Origin: Pseudomonas sp. GM84
Lineage (GTDB): Bacteria > Pseudomonadota > Gammaproteobacteria > Pseudomonadales > Pseudomonadaceae
Assembly (NCBI RefSeq): GCF_000282535.1
Contig: NZ_AKJC01000174.1
Coordinates: 1-32,561 of the forward strand
Reading direction: 5' to 3'
DNA length: 32,561 nucleotides
Shown here: positions 15,204 to 24,061 of the stretch, in pieces
Layout: each line of letters starts with the position of its first letter
Numbering within the stretch: position 1 is the stretch's first letter
The notes under the pieces: generated by a model
Seen by the model: only the letters and a program-made list of their open reading frames with translations
What the model was told of the DNA's origin: nothing
Databases searched by the model: none
Position numbers and translations under genes: made by a program

Positions 15204-16262
15204 TCAGGCAGACGCAGCGTCGTAGAACAGCTCGCTGCTGCGTTGCTCGACCAGCGCCTGCTCGATGGCGGCCTGGTGCACTTCGTCGGCATGTTCTTCG
15301 CGCGCTTCGGGCTTGATGCCCAGGCGAGCGAACAACTGCATGTCCTTGTCGGCCTGCGGGTTGGCGGTGGTCAGCAGTTTTTCGCCATAGAAGATCGAGT
15401 TGGCACCGGCCATGAAGGCCAGGGCCTGCATCTGCTCGTTCATCTGCTCGCGGCCGGCGGACAGCCGAACGTGGGACTTGGGCATGAGGATGCGCGCCAC
15501 TGCCAGCATGCGGATGAAATCGAACGGGTCGACATCTTCTTCCTCGGCCAACGGCGTGCCGGCTACCTTCACCAGCATGTTGATCGGTACCGATTCCGGG
15601 TGCTCGGGAAGGTTGGCCAGCTGGATCAGCAGGCCGGCGCGGTCATCGAGCGATTCGCCCATGCCCAGGATGCCGCCGGAGCAGATCTTCATCCCGGCAT
15701 CACGGACGTAGGCCAGGGTCTGCAGGCGTTCGCTGTAGGTACGGGTGGTGATGATGCTGCCGTAGAACTCCGGCGAGGTATCGAGGTTGTGGTTGTAGTA
15801 GTCCAGGCCGGCCTGGGCCAGGGCCGCGGTCTGCTCCTGATCGAGCTTGCCGAGGGTCATGCAGGTTTCCAGGCCCATGGCCTTCACCCCTTTGACCATC
15901 TCCAGCACGTAGGGCATGTCCTTGGCGGACGGGTGCTTCCAGGCGGCGCCCATGCAGAAGCGGGTCGAGCCGATGGCCTTGGCCCGTGCGGCTTCTTCCA
16001 GCACCTTCTGTACTTCCATCAGCTTCTGTTTTTCCAGCCCGGTGTTGTAGTGGCCGGACTGCGGACAATATTTGCAATCTTCAGGGCAGGCGCCGGTCTT
16101 GATCGACAGCAGCGTCGAAACCTGTACGCGGTTCGGGTCGAAGTGCGCGCGGTGCACAGTCTGCGCCTGGAACAGCAAGTCGTTGAACGGTTGCTGGAAC
16201 AGTGCCTTGACCTCAGGCAGAGACCAGTCGTGACGTGTTGTTGCAGTTGTGCTGGCGCTCAT
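15204..16262 (-). CDS. bioB: Biotin synthase BioB
   Basis: A 352-residue radical-SAM enzyme that inserts sulfur into dethiobiotin, the last step of biotin synthesis. The radical-SAM cluster motif is CPEDCKYC (Cys59, Cys63, Cys66). The family segments YYNHNLDTS and [11 protein letters not shown], and the Arg-containing [10 protein letters not shown] near the second cluster, are present. The ATG at 16262 ([13 protein letters not shown]) follows AAGGAAAC; a longer frame adds 14 residues not expected. It is the first gene of the bioBFHCD operon. A sigma70-like promoter with an overlapping BirA-type operator lies upstream and within the start of the divergent comF. Confidence 0.97.
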   Translation of the reverse strand: MSASTTATTRHDWSLPEVKALFQQPFNDLLFQAQTVHRAHFDPNRVQVSTLLSIKTGACPEDCKYCPQSGHYNTGLEKQKLMEVQKVLEEAARAKAIGSTRFCMGAAWKHPSAKDMPYVLEMVKGVKAMGLETCMTLGKLDQEQTAALAQAGLDYYNHNLDTSPEFYGSIITTRTYSERLQTLAYVRDAGMKICSGGILGMGESLDDRAGLLIQLANLPEHPESVPINMLVKVAGTPLAEEEDVDPFDFIRMLAVARILMPKSHVRLSAGREQMNEQMQALAFMAGANSIFYGEKLLTTANPQADKDMQLFARLGIKPEAREEHADEVHQAAIEQALVEQRSSELFYDAASA

Positions 16263-16334
16263 CGGCGTTTCCTTGTTTAGGCTGTAGCTGGCGCCGAGGC
16301 ACAAGTGCCCGCCAGCGCATCACGGATAGCTCGC

Positions 16335-16389
16335 ATAGTCATTGAAGGCCTATGAACTGTCAACCATGGTTAAAGTCACTGGTTTACAA
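16335..16389 (-). promoter_or_regulatory. bioB promoter with BirA-type operator
   Basis: On the minus strand, TTGACA (16363-16358) and GACTAT (16340-16335) are spaced by 17 bases and point to bioB. Overlapping the -35 box is TTGTAAACC (16389-16381), 15 bases, then GGTTGACAG (16365-16357). The first half is a full match to the BirA operator half-site and the second matches 7 of 9 bases. BirA with biotinyl-AMP represses biotin operons by binding such sites. This assumes that the strain's BirA keeps its DNA-binding domain, which is not in this window. Confidence 0.8.
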
Positions 16390-17089
16390 GTGTACGAATA
16401 TTGATCATTCATGTTCTCTCTGCAACGAACCGGCCGAACAGCCCTACCCGCTTTGTGGCGCGTGCGAGCATGAGTTGCCCTGGCTGGATGAATACTGCCT
16501 GCGCTGCGCGCTGCCCTTGCCGATGGCCGGCCTCACCTGCGGCCAATGCAGCCGCCGCGCGCCCGCCTTCGATCAGGTCATCGCGCCCTGGCACTACGGG
16601 TTTCCGCTGGACACGCTGGTCAGCCGCTTCAAGCACGACAGCCAATGGCCGGTGGGCCGCCTGATGGCCGAACTGCTGAGCCTGAACCTGCGCCATCGTT
16701 TTCAGGAAGGCCTGTTGAAGCCCGCGTTGTTGTTGCCTGTACCGCTGGCCAGGCGTCGGCTGCGCGAGCGCGGCTTCAACCAGGCCGGCATGCTGGCGCG
16801 CTGGCTGTCGAAAGGCTTGGGCATCCGTTGCAATGAACGGTTGTTGCTGCGTACACGCGAGACACCTGCCCAGCAAAGCCTGGATGCCAGGGCGCGCCGG
16901 CGCAATCTGCGCCAGGCTTTCGCGCTGGCCCATGAGGTATCGCTCGCAGGCATGCACGTGGCCGTGGTCGATGACGTGCTGACCACCGGCGCCACCGCGC
17001 AGGCCATCGCCCAGCTGTTGCGCCGGGCCGGGGCAGGCCGGATCGATGTGTATTGCCTGGCACGCACGGCAAAACCGGGGCAAGCTTGA
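16352..17089 (+). CDS. comF: ComF family phosphoribosyltransferase-like protein
   Basis: A 245-residue protein. The N-terminus has paired cysteines resembling a zinc ribbon (CSLCNE, CGAC, CLRC, CGQC within residues 21-65). The C-terminus has a type I phosphoribosyltransferase fold with the PRPP loop VAVVDDVLTTGATAQA. ComF proteins are needed for DNA uptake in competent bacteria (single-strand handling in the cytoplasm), though many carriers are not known to be competent. The ATG at 16352 has GAAGG just upstream. The first dozen codons contain the BirA-type operator and the -35 box of the divergent bioB promoter. The stop is 26 bases before the ModE-type gene, so the two may be cotranscribed. 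Confidence 0.92.
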   Translation: MNCQPWLKSLVYKCTNIDHSCSLCNEPAEQPYPLCGACEHELPWLDEYCLRCALPLPMAGLTCGQCSRRAPAFDQVIAPWHYGFPLDTLVSRFKHDSQWPVGRLMAELLSLNLRHRFQEGLLKPALLLPVPLARRRLRERGFNQAGMLARWLSKGLGIRCNERLLLRTRETPAQQSLDARARRRNLRQAFALAHEVSLAGMHVAVVDDVLTTGATAQAIAQLLRRAGAGRIDVYCLARTAKPGQA

Positions 17090-17115
17090 CGGGTCAGTCC
17101 CAGATAGGCGTCATC

Positions 17116-17880
17116 ATGTCCCTGCCCGCCCTGCTCACCCAACACATTGCCCGCCGCCCCCAGCGCATTGCCCTGCTGCAGCACGTCGCCGATCAAGGCT
17201 CGATCACCCGCGCCGCCAAGGCCGCCGGTATCAGCTACAAGGCCGCTTGGGACGCCATCGACGAACTCAACAACCTGGCAAGCCAACCCCTGGTCGAGCG
17301 CAGCACCGGCGGCCGCGGTGGTGGGGGTGCACGGCTGTCGGCCGAAGGCGAGCGCGTGCTGCGCCTGTATCAACGCCTGCAAAACCTGCAGGCACAGCTG
17401 CTGGAAGCTGCCGAAGAATCCAGCGACCTCGACCTGCTCGGGCGCCTGATGCTGCGCACCAGCGCCCGCAATCAGCTGCAAGGCCAGGTCAGCGGCCTGC
17501 GCCGCGAAGGCCGGCATGATCGGGTAAGCCTGGCCCTGGGCGGCGGGCTGGAGATCGACGCGCTGATCACCCATGACAGTACCGAGCGCCTGGAGCTGAC
17601 ACTGGGCACCGTGGTGGTGGCGCTGCTCAAGGCGGGCTGGGTGCAATTGCTGGGCGCACGCGACGACGCTGAAGCCGGTAGCAATGTGCTCAAGGCGACC
17701 GTCGAAGAGGTACTTGAAGACGGGCATGAGCCCAGCGAAGTGCGCTTGGCGCTGAGCAACGGGCAGACGCTGTATGCCTTTGCCGAGGTGCAGTGGCTTG
17801 CGCAGCACCCAGTGCAGCCTGGGAGCGAGGTGCAGGTACAGTTCCAGCCGTCCTCGGTATTGCTGGGCGTACCGGTTTAG
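17116..17880 (+). CDS. ModE-type molybdate-responsive regulator
   Basis: A 254-residue protein with an N-terminal LysR-like winged helix (residues 10-90: RIALLQHVADQGSITRAAKA, then GISYKAAWDAIDELN and RSTGGRGGGGARLS). Two C-terminal mop/TOBE domains follow (ARNQLQGQVSGLRRE onward, and GSNVLKATVEEVLEDG onward), which bind molybdate or tungstate. This is the full E. coli ModE layout (262 residues). ModE with molybdate represses the modABC transporter and adjusts molybdoenzyme genes. No mod genes are adjacent here, so its targets lie elsewhere. The ATG at 17116 (MSLPALLTQHIARRP) is chosen over a longer frame that would overlap comF. A REP pair directly follows the stop. Confidence 0.9.
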   Translation: MSLPALLTQHIARRPQRIALLQHVADQGSITRAAKAAGISYKAAWDAIDELNNLASQPLVERSTGGRGGGGARLSAEGERVLRLYQRLQNLQAQLLEAAEESSDLDLLGRLMLRTSARNQLQGQVSGLRREGRHDRVSLALGGGLEIDALITHDSTERLELTLGTVVVALLKAGWVQLLGARDDAEAGSNVLKATVEEVLEDGHEPSEVRLALSNGQTLYAFAEVQWLAQHPVQPGSEVQVQFQPSSVLLGVPV

Positions 17881-17885
17881 GCTGG

Positions 17886-17982
17886 CCGCGCTTCGCGCGG
17901 TTCGCGGGACAAGCCCGCTCCCACAGGTACTGCACCGCCTGTGAACTCGGCGGGGAGCCTGTGGGAGCGGGCTTGTCCCGCG
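17886..17982. repeat. Convergent REP pair with an extra variable hairpin
   Basis: A short perfect hairpin (CCGCGC, TTC loop, GCGCGG; 17886-17900) is followed 2 bases later by a REP core (17903-17926), and an inverted REP lies at 17959-17982. It fills the gap between the ModE-type gene and srkA. Confidence 0.9.
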
Positions 17983-18033
17983 AAAGGGCCGGCACTGTTA
18001 CCATGGGTACTTGCCGCCCACCCCGGAGCCTCC

Positions 18034-19008
18034 ATGTCGCACCCCTTCTCCACCCTCACCCCCGACCTGGTCCTGGACGCCGTGGAAAGCCTCGGCTTTC
18101 TCAGCGACGCCCGCGTCCTCGCGCTGAACAGCTACGAGAACCGCGTCTACCAGGTAGGCATCGAGGATGCGCAGCCACTGATCGCCAAGTTCTACCGCCC
18201 GGGCCGCTGGAGCGACGCAGCGATCCTCGAAGAGCACCGCTTCAGCGCCGAGCTCGCCGACCTCGAAGTCCCCGTGGTCGCCCCGCTGCAGCACGAAGGA
18301 CAGACCTTGTTCGAGCACCAGGGTTTTCGTTTCACCCTGTTCCCCCGTCGTGGCGGGCACGCACCGGAACCCGGCAACCTCGACCAGCTCTACCGCCTCG
18401 GCCAACTGCTTGGCCGCCTGCACGCCGTGGGCGCGGCACGCCCGTTCGAACACCGTGAGGCATTGGCTGTGGACAACTTTGGCCACGCCTCGTTGGCCAC
18501 CTTGCTCGACGGCGGCTTCGTCCCCAAAGACCTGCTGCCAGCGTTCGAGTCCGTAGCCCGCGACCTGCTCAAGCGCGTCGAAGATGCCTACGCCCGCACG
18601 CCCCACCAGGTCATCCGCCTGCATGGTGACCTGCACCCCGGCAACCTGATGCACCGCGACGAGGTCTACCACGTCGTCGACCTCGATGACTGCCGCATGG
18701 GCCCGGCGGTGCAGGATTTGTGGATGATGCTCGCCGGCAGCCGCGAAGAGCGCATGGGACAACTGGCAGAGCTGATCGACGGCTACAACGAGTTTCACGA
18801 TTTCGATCCGCGCGAGCTGGCCCTGATCGAGCCGCTGCGTGCCCTGCGCCAGTTGCACTACAGCGCCTGGCTGGCACGGCGCTGGGACGACCCGGCGTTC
18901 CCGCCGAGCTTCCCGTGGTTCGGTCAGCCACGTTATTGGGGCGACCAGATTCTCGCCCTGCGCGAACAACTGGCCGCGCTGGATGAACAACCGCTGAAAT
19001 TGTTCTAG
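18034..19008 (+). CDS. srkA: Stress-response serine/threonine kinase SrkA (YihE/RdoA)
   Basis: A 324-residue protein kinase of the choline/aminoglycoside-kinase fold. The catalytic loop is LHGDLHPGNL (His197-Leu205; Asp199 is the predicted base, Asn204 binds metal) and the metal Asp is in VVDLDDCRMG (about 216-219). The N-lobe carries NSYENRVYQVG and the ATP lysine in IAKFYRPGRW. SrkA protects cells from stress-induced death in E. coli, where it counters MazEF-type toxicity. The length matches (328 in E. coli). The ATG at 18034 follows CGGAG; a longer frame runs into the REP element and is rejected. It lies upstream of rarD, 64 bases apart. Confidence 0.93.
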   Translation: MSHPFSTLTPDLVLDAVESLGFLSDARVLALNSYENRVYQVGIEDAQPLIAKFYRPGRWSDAAILEEHRFSAELADLEVPVVAPLQHEGQTLFEHQGFRFTLFPRRGGHAPEPGNLDQLYRLGQLLGRLHAVGAARPFEHREALAVDNFGHASLATLLDGGFVPKDLLPAFESVARDLLKRVEDAYARTPHQVIRLHGDLHPGNLMHRDEVYHVVDLDDCRMGPAVQDLWMMLAGSREERMGQLAELIDGYNEFHDFDPRELALIEPLRALRQLHYSAWLARRWDDPAFPPSFPWFGQPRYWGDQILALREQLAALDEQPLKLF

Positions 19009-19072
19009 AAGCGCGCCACGCTCTGTCTACAATAGGCGTCGCTTCAATTAGCTTCCTAAGCAAGGATTCTGC

Positions 19073-19960
19073 ATGCACGCCGCAAACCCGCGCCACGGGT
19101 ACATTCTGGGCCTTGGCGCCTACATCATCTGGGGCTTGTTCCCGCTGTACTTCAAAGCGATTCAGAACGTTCCCTCGGTGGAGATCATTGTCCACCGGGT
19201 GCTCTGGTCGGCCCTGTTCGGTTCCCTGCTGCTGCTGGTGTGGAAACACCCCGGCTGGTGGCGCGAGCTGCGCGAAAACCCGCAGCGGCTGGCCATCCTC
19301 GCCCTCAGCGGGTCACTGATCGCCGGCAACTGGCTGACTTACGTGTGGTCGGTGAACAACGGCCGCATGCTCGAGGCCAGCCTCGGCTACTACATCAACC
19401 CGCTGGTGAACGTGCTGCTGGGCATGCTGTTGCTGGGTGAGCGCCTGCGCCGCCTGCAATGGGTGGCCGTGGGCCTGGCGGCGCTCGGCGTGGCCCAGCA
19501 GGTATGGCAGGTTGGCAGCTTGCCGTGGGTATCGCTGGCGCTGGCGCTGAGCTTCGGGTTCTACGGCCTGATCCGCAAAAAGGCGCCGGTCGCGGCGCTG
19601 CCCGGGCTGGTGGTGGAAACCTGGATGCTGGTCCCGCTGGCGCTGGGCTGGCTGTTGTTGAACCCCACCGCAATGAGCGCCCAGCCGGCGTTCTACAGCA
19701 GCAGTGAGGCGCTATGGCTGATGGCTGCAGGGCCGGTGACGCTGGTGCCGCTGGTGTGCTTCAACGCTGCGGCGCGTCACCTGCCCTACACCACGTTGGG
19801 CTTCTTGCAGTACCTGGCGCCCACACTGGTGCTGATGCAGGCGATATGGCTGTTCGACGAGCATTTGTCGTCCAGCAGTCTGGTGGCATTCATGTGTATC
19901 TGGGCCGGCCTGGCGCTGTACAGCGTCGATGCGTGGATGAATCTGCGCAAGCGCGCCTGA
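19073..19960 (+). CDS. rarD: EamA/DMT-family transporter RarD
   Basis: A 295-residue inner-membrane protein with about ten hydrophobic helices in two EamA repeats. The N-terminal signature GYILGLGAYIIWGLFPLYFK and the HRVLWSALFG and SVNNGRMLEASLGYYINPLV segments are typical of RarD (chloramphenicol-sensitivity protein family). The substrate is unknown in most bacteria. The ATG follows AAGGA. Its stop codon is embedded in a CTGATCA..TGATCAG dyad. Confidence 0.92.
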   Translation: MHAANPRHGYILGLGAYIIWGLFPLYFKAIQNVPSVEIIVHRVLWSALFGSLLLLVWKHPGWWRELRENPQRLAILALSGSLIAGNWLTYVWSVNNGRMLEASLGYYINPLVNVLLGMLLLGERLRRLQWVAVGLAALGVAQQVWQVGSLPWVSLALALSFGFYGLIRKKAPVAALPGLVVETWMLVPLALGWLLLNPTAMSAQPAFYSSSEALWLMAAGPVTLVPLVCFNAAARHLPYTTLGFLQYLAPTLVLMQAIWLFDEHLSSSSLVAFMCIWAGLALYSVDAWMNLRKRA

Positions 19961-20010
19961 TCAAAAAATGATCAGAACTGTGCAAGCCACGTCGTTCGTG
20001 GCCTGCACAG
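19957..20010 (+). terminator. Two hairpins after rarD, possible terminator region
   Basis: CTGATCA and TGATCAG (19957-19975) flank an A-rich centre over the rarD stop. Next, CTGTGCA..GCCAC and GTGGC..TGCACAG (19978-20010) pair with one mismatch around a 7-base loop. No T tract follows, so a classical intrinsic terminator is not proven. Confidence 0.45.
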
Positions 20011-20023
20011 AGATCTCCAAAGG

Positions 20024-20158
20024 TTATCCACACCCTCGTCCCCGTGGTTTGTGCACAAGCCACTGAAAACTGGGTGTTTTTTGCTCAAATCGCGGGAGGG
20101 CTCGGCCTTGCTGGGCTGGCGAGGTGCGCCCCCAGCTTATCCACAGGGCCGTCCCCGT
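20024..20158 (+). repeat. Direct repeat carrying perfect DnaA boxes
   Basis: TTATCCACA (20024-20032) and TTATCCACA (20137-20145) are both perfect consensus DnaA boxes in the same orientation. Each is followed after four bases by the same nonamer CGTCCCCGT (20037-20045 and 20150-20158), so the whole 22-base module is repeated at a spacing of 113 bases. It lies in the 242-base gap between rarD and the ACT-domain gene. A truncated REP end (CGCTCCCACAG) is seen at 20182-20192. Confidence 0.75.
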
Positions 20159-20202
20159 TATATCGGGATAAAAGTCGGGGCCGCTCCCACAGCGATCTCA
20201 GC

Positions 20203-20721
20203 TCAATCCTCCGGCCGCAGCTTCAACTCCACCATCAAGTCATCCGCCAGGCTCTCCAGCTTCTGCTGCAGTTCATCCAGCGACAAGGTCAGCGGCAGCG
20301 CCAGCAAGGCATCGGCATGGAACAACGGCTCACTGCTCATCGGTGCCGGGCGCACCTCGGTGGTGAAGCGCTCCAGGTTCACGCCGTGGTCAGCCAGCAA
20401 ACGGGTGATATCGCGCACGATCCCTGGCCGGTCATTGCCCACCAGCTCCATCGCGATGGGCTTCCAGGTGCAGGAGGGTTCGATGCCGCTTTCGGCGATC
20501 AACACGCGAATACTGTACTGGCTCAGCGCCTGCAGCGACTTCACCAGCTCATCGTAGTTCTCCGCCGGCACCGCCACCCGCAAGATCCCGGCGAACTGCC
20601 CGGCCATGCGCGACATGCGGCTTTCCAGCCAGTTGCCGTTATGGTCGGCAATGCACTGGGCAATGCGTTCGACCTGGCCGGCCTTGTCAGGGGCAATCAC
20701 GGTCAGTACAAGATGATCCAC
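20203..20721 (-). CDS. GcvR-like protein with two ACT domains
   Basis: A 172-residue cytoplasmic protein with two ACT folds: residues about 3-75 (LVLTVIAPDKAGQVERIAQC onward) and about 88-165 (MELVGNDRPGIVRDITRLLA onward). Both carry the D-R/K-x-G-x-V turn typical of ligand-binding ACT domains. This matches the GcvR group, which modulates glycine-cleavage transcription in E. coli by binding GcvA. Such proteins are widespread and often uncharacterised, so the role here is inferred. The start is GTG at 20721 with GAGGAAGG upstream. It diverges from malate synthase G, and a glyoxylate/glycine link is suggestive only. Confidence 0.88.
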   Translation of the reverse strand: MDHLVLTVIAPDKAGQVERIAQCIADHNGNWLESRMSRMAGQFAGILRVAVPAENYDELVKSLQALSQYSIRVLIAESGIEPSCTWKPIAMELVGNDRPGIVRDITRLLADHGVNLERFTTEVRPAPMSSEPLFHADALLALPLTLSLDELQQKLESLADDLMVELKLRPED

Positions 20722-21177
20722 AGCGCCTTCCTCTGCGTTGGGCCGCCCGAAGCGGCGAAAATACGGGGGATCGATTCAGTATAGGCAAGGCGCGGCAACC
20801 TGCCGCAGGACAGTCTGCGGAACTAATCGTGTACTGTTTCAAGATTTATCTGGAACAATCCACCGGTTTTTTGCGAACATAGCCACTCCCAGCGTGACCC
20901 GACGCGACCACACGGTCGCAGAGCGGCGCTTTGAGTCTGATGTTTACCTGCCTGCTGCTTCATGTAGTATGCGCTGGCGCGGACTACAAAACGTCGTTTC
21001 GATGTCTGCCAAGGCGCCTGTGAAAATACGCCAACCGCCCGCCAGCCCGTCTGGCGAGCCGCACCCAGCCGCGCTCGTGGATGACGAGAGCAAGCACTGG
21101 TGCCGTGTTTAGAGAAGCGCTACAGGCTTAATACAGAAGAGCGAAAGCGAAATAGCTGAGCAGAGGTGAGGCAAGCA
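20722..21177. other. 456-base intergenic region upstream of malate synthase G
   Basis: No credible gene. It should hold both divergent promoters. A weak sigma70-like pair for glcB is TTTACC and TAGTAT, 16 bases apart, near 20943-20970. Downstream are two small hairpins, GCCAG/CTGGC (21041-21055) and CTCGT/ACGAG (21074-21088), which would fall in a long leader. The glcB ribosome site GAGGTGAGG ends at about 21170. Confidence 0.4.
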
Positions 21178-23355
21178 ATGACTGGATACGTTCAAGTCGG
21201 TGGCCTTCAGGTCGCCAAGGCCCTGTACGACTTCGTCAACAACGAAGCGATCCCTGGAACTGGCGTCAAAGCCGATGCGTTCTGGGCCGGGGCAGAAAAG
21301 ATCATCAACGACCTCGCCCCAAAGAACAAAGCCCTGCTCGCCAAGCGCGACGAGCTGCAGGCCAAGATCGACGCCTGGCACCAGGCGCGAAAAGGCCAGG
21401 CCCATGACGCCGTAGCCTACAAAAGCTTCCTCCAGGAAATCGGCTACCTGCTGCCGCAAGTCGAAGACTTCCAGGCCACCACCCAGAACGTGGACGAAGA
21501 AATCGCCCGCATGGCCGGCCCGCAGCTGGTGGTGCCGGTGATGAACGCCCGCTTCGCCCTGAACGCCGCCAACGCCCGCTGGGGCTCGCTGTACGACGCG
21601 CTGTACGGCACCGACGCCATCAGCGATGAAGGCGGCGCGGAAAAAGGCCAAGGCTACAACAAGGTACGTGGCGACAAGGTCATCGCCTTCGCCCGCGCCT
21701 TCCTCGACGAAGCCGCGCCACTGGCAGCCGGCTCCCACGTCGACTCCACTGCTTACCGCATCGAAGGCGGCAAGCTGGTTGTCACCCTCAAGGGCGGCAG
21801 CAACAGCGGCCTGCGTGACGATGCCCAGCTGATCGGCTTCCATGGCGACGCCGCCGCACCGACCGCCGTGCTGCTCAAGCACAACGGCCTGCACTTCGAG
21901 ATCCAGGTCGACGCCAGCACCCCGGTCGGCAGCACCGACGCCGCCGGCGTCAAAGACATCCTGATGGAGTCGGCACTGACCACCATCATGGACTGCGAAG
22001 ACTCGGTCGCCGCTGTCGATGCCGACGACAAGGTCATCGTCTACCGCAACTGGCTGGGCCTGATGAAAGGCGACCTGGCCGAAAGCGTGAGCAAAGGCGG
22101 CAAGACCTTCACCCGCACCATGAACCCGGACCGCGAGTACGCAGCGCCCAATGGCGGCAGCGTTACCCTGCACGGTCGTTCGCTGCTGTTCGTGCGCAAC
22201 GTGGGTCACCTGATGACCAACCCGGCGATCCTCGACGCCCAGGGCAACGAAATCCCCGAAGGTATCCAGGACGGCCTGTTCACCAACCTGATCGCCCTGC
22301 ACAACCTCAACGGCAACACCAGCCGCAAGAACACCCGCACCGGCAGCGTGTACATCGTCAAGCCGAAGATGCACGGCCCCGAAGAAGTGGCGTTCGCCGC
22401 CGAGATCTTCAGCCGCGTCGAAGACCTGCTGGGCATGCCGCGCAACACCGTCAAGGTCGGCATCATGGACGAGGAGCGCCGCACCACGGTCAACCTCAAG
22501 GCCTGCATCAAGTCGGCCGCCGAGCGCGTGGTGTTCATCAACACCGGCTTCCTCGACCGTACCGGTGACGAGATCCACACCTCCATGGAAGCCGGCGCCG
22601 TGGTGCGCAAGGGCGCCATGAAGAACGAGAAGTGGATCGGCGCCTACGAGAACAACAACGTCGACGTCGGCCTGGCCACCGGCCTGCAAGGCCGTGCGCA
22701 GATCGGCAAGGGCATGTGGGCCATGCCGGACCTGATGGCTGCCATGCTCGAGCAGAAGATCGCTCACCCGCTGGCCGGCGCCAACACCGCCTGGGTACCG
22801 TCGCCAACCGCCGCCACCCTGCACGCCCTGCATTACCACAAGGTCGACGTGCAGGCGCGTCAGCGCGAACTGGCGTCGCGCGCGCCGGCTTCGGTGGACG
22901 ATATCCTGACCATCCCGCTGGCTGCCGACACCAACTGGTCGGCCGAAGAGATCCGCAACGAGCTGGACAACAACGCCCAGGGCATCCTGGGTTACGTGGT
23001 GCGCTGGATCGACCAGGGCGTCGGTTGCTCGAAGGTGCCGGACATCAACGATGTCGGCCTGATGGAAGACCGCGCCACCCTGCGTATCTCGGCCCAGCTG
23101 CTGGCCAACTGGCTGCGCCACGGCGTGGTCAGCCAGGAGCAGGTGCTGGAAAGCCTCAAGCGCATGGCGGCGGTGGTCGACAAGCAGAACGCCGGTGACG
23201 CCCTGTACCGCCCGATGGCGCCGAACTTCGACGACAACGTCGCGTTCCAGGCGGCTGTGGAGCTGGTGGTCGAGGGTGCCAAGCAGCCGAACGGTTATAC
23301 CGAGCCGGTGCTGCACCGTCGTCGTCGCGAGTTCAAGGCGCGTAACGGCCTGTAA
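21178..23355 (+). CDS. glcB: Malate synthase G
   Basis: A 725-residue monomeric malate synthase: glyoxylate plus acetyl-CoA gives malate and CoA, in the glyoxylate/glycolate pathway of the cytoplasm. The length fits the G isoform (E. coli 723), not the shorter A form. Motifs: [18 protein letters not shown] (about 268-285), [13 protein letters not shown] with the predicted catalytic Arg340, the metal-site region [19 protein letters not shown], and [12 protein letters not shown] with Asp631, the same number as the E. coli catalytic base. The ATG at 21178 ([11 protein letters not shown]) follows GAGGTGAGG. It stands alone, with a REP element after it. It fits use of two-carbon units produced by the fatty-acid genes in this window. 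Confidence 0.98.
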   Translation: MTGYVQVGGLQVAKALYDFVNNEAIPGTGVKADAFWAGAEKIINDLAPKNKALLAKRDELQAKIDAWHQARKGQAHDAVAYKSFLQEIGYLLPQVEDFQATTQNVDEEIARMAGPQLVVPVMNARFALNAANARWGSLYDALYGTDAISDEGGAEKGQGYNKVRGDKVIAFARAFLDEAAPLAAGSHVDSTAYRIEGGKLVVTLKGGSNSGLRDDAQLIGFHGDAAAPTAVLLKHNGLHFEIQVDASTPVGSTDAAGVKDILMESALTTIMDCEDSVAAVDADDKVIVYRNWLGLMKGDLAESVSKGGKTFTRTMNPDREYAAPNGGSVTLHGRSLLFVRNVGHLMTNPAILDAQGNEIPEGIQDGLFTNLIALHNLNGNTSRKNTRTGSVYIVKPKMHGPEEVAFAAEIFSRVEDLLGMPRNTVKVGIMDEERRTTVNLKACIKSAAERVVFINTGFLDRTGDEIHTSMEAGAVVRKGAMKNEKWIGAYENNNVDVGLATGLQGRAQIGKGMWAMPDLMAAMLEQKIAHPLAGANTAWVPSPTAATLHALHYHKVDVQARQRELASRAPASVDDILTIPLAADTNWSAEEIRNELDNNAQGILGYVVRWIDQGVGCSKVPDINDVGLMEDRATLRISAQLLANWLRHGVVSQEQVLESLKRMAAVVDKQNAGDALYRPMAPNFDDNVAFQAAVELVVEGAKQPNGYTEPVLHRRRREFKARNGL

Positions 23356-23362
23356 GCCATTG

Positions 23363-23459
23363 GGGCCGCTTTGCGGCCCATTCGCGGGGCAAGCCCGCTC
23401 CCACAGACTCCGCTCTATTTGAGGGAGCGGGGTATCTGTGGGAGCGGGCTTGTCCCGCG
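23363..23459. repeat. Convergent REP pair with an extra variable hairpin after glcB
   Basis: A perfect hairpin GGGCCGC, TTT loop, GCGGCCC (23363-23379) lies just upstream of a REP core (23383-23406), and an inverted REP follows at 23436-23459. It separates glcB from the convergent receiver gene and may act as a transcription barrier. Confidence 0.9.
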
Positions 23460-23473
23460 AATGCTTCACACCG

Positions 23474-23917
23474 CTATTCGATTCGTAACTCTCTTTTTAC
23501 CAGCCCCAGCAACTTGCCCAGGTCCACCGGCTTGAGCAGGAAATCCACTACCCCCAGGTGCATCACGTCCACCGCCTCCTTCACATCGGTGTCGCCCGAC
23601 ACCACGATGATCGACAACGCCGCCCGCTCCGACTCACGAATCTGCCGGATCAGCTCCAGGCCATCCTTGGGCTCCATGCGCAGGTCGGTGATCATCAACG
23701 CAATGCGCGGCTCGTAGTGCAGCTTGAACATCGCCTCCTGCGCGCCATCGGCCACCATGCTGTCGATGCCCCTGCTCTTGAGGTACAAGCTCAGGGCCCC
23801 GCTGTTCACCGGGTTGTCATCGACCACCAGCACCACAGGTTTTGGCGCAACCGGCGCACTCACCACGGCCAAAGCTTCACGTTCGGCTTCACTCAGGATG
23901 TCGTCATGCTCAACCAT
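23474..23917 (-). CDS. Stand-alone response-regulator receiver protein
   Basis: A 147-residue protein with a roughly 25-residue acidic lead and a single receiver domain. Acidic pocket VLVVDDNPVN (about 29-38), phospho-acceptor Asp in LMITDLRMEP, the Ser/Thr of VVSGDTD and the Lys of LLKPVD are all in place, so it should be phosphorylatable. It has no output domain. No histidine kinase lies nearby, so it is an orphan that may act by protein contact. It is divergent from the cNMP/CBS/nucleotidyltransferase gene, 190 bases apart, and a shared function is only a guess. The start ATG has a weak ribosome site. Confidence 0.92.
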   Translation of the reverse strand: MVEHDDILSEAEREALAVVSAPVAPKPVVLVVDDNPVNSGALSLYLKSRGIDSMVADGAQEAMFKLHYEPRIALMITDLRMEPKDGLELIRQIRESERAALSIIVVSGDTDVKEAVDVMHLGVVDFLLKPVDLGKLLGLVKRELRIE

Positions 23918-24061
23918 GGTCGTCTCGTCAAAAAAATAGCCAGCTCAGTCGGTAGGACCGCACCTTGCGAAATTGATCACAGCCCGCTCATAGACTTACG
24001 TCCAATGGGCACCACACGGCCGCCAGCCGACCATGGGGGCCGAGAACAACAAGGCCGGCAC

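Noticed and set aside
17941..18033. Longer start for srkA
   Set aside because: Codons come from the REP pair; the ATG at 18034 has a good ribosome site and the family start.
20044..20784. 246-codon plus-strand frame over the ACT-domain gene
   Set aside because: Gln/His-rich shadow of the minus-strand gene; its first part crosses the DnaA-box repeat and a REP remnant.
21109..23469. 786-codon minus-strand frame antisense to malate synthase G
   Set aside because: Malate synthase has full family motifs and the expected length; the antisense frame runs through the REP element.
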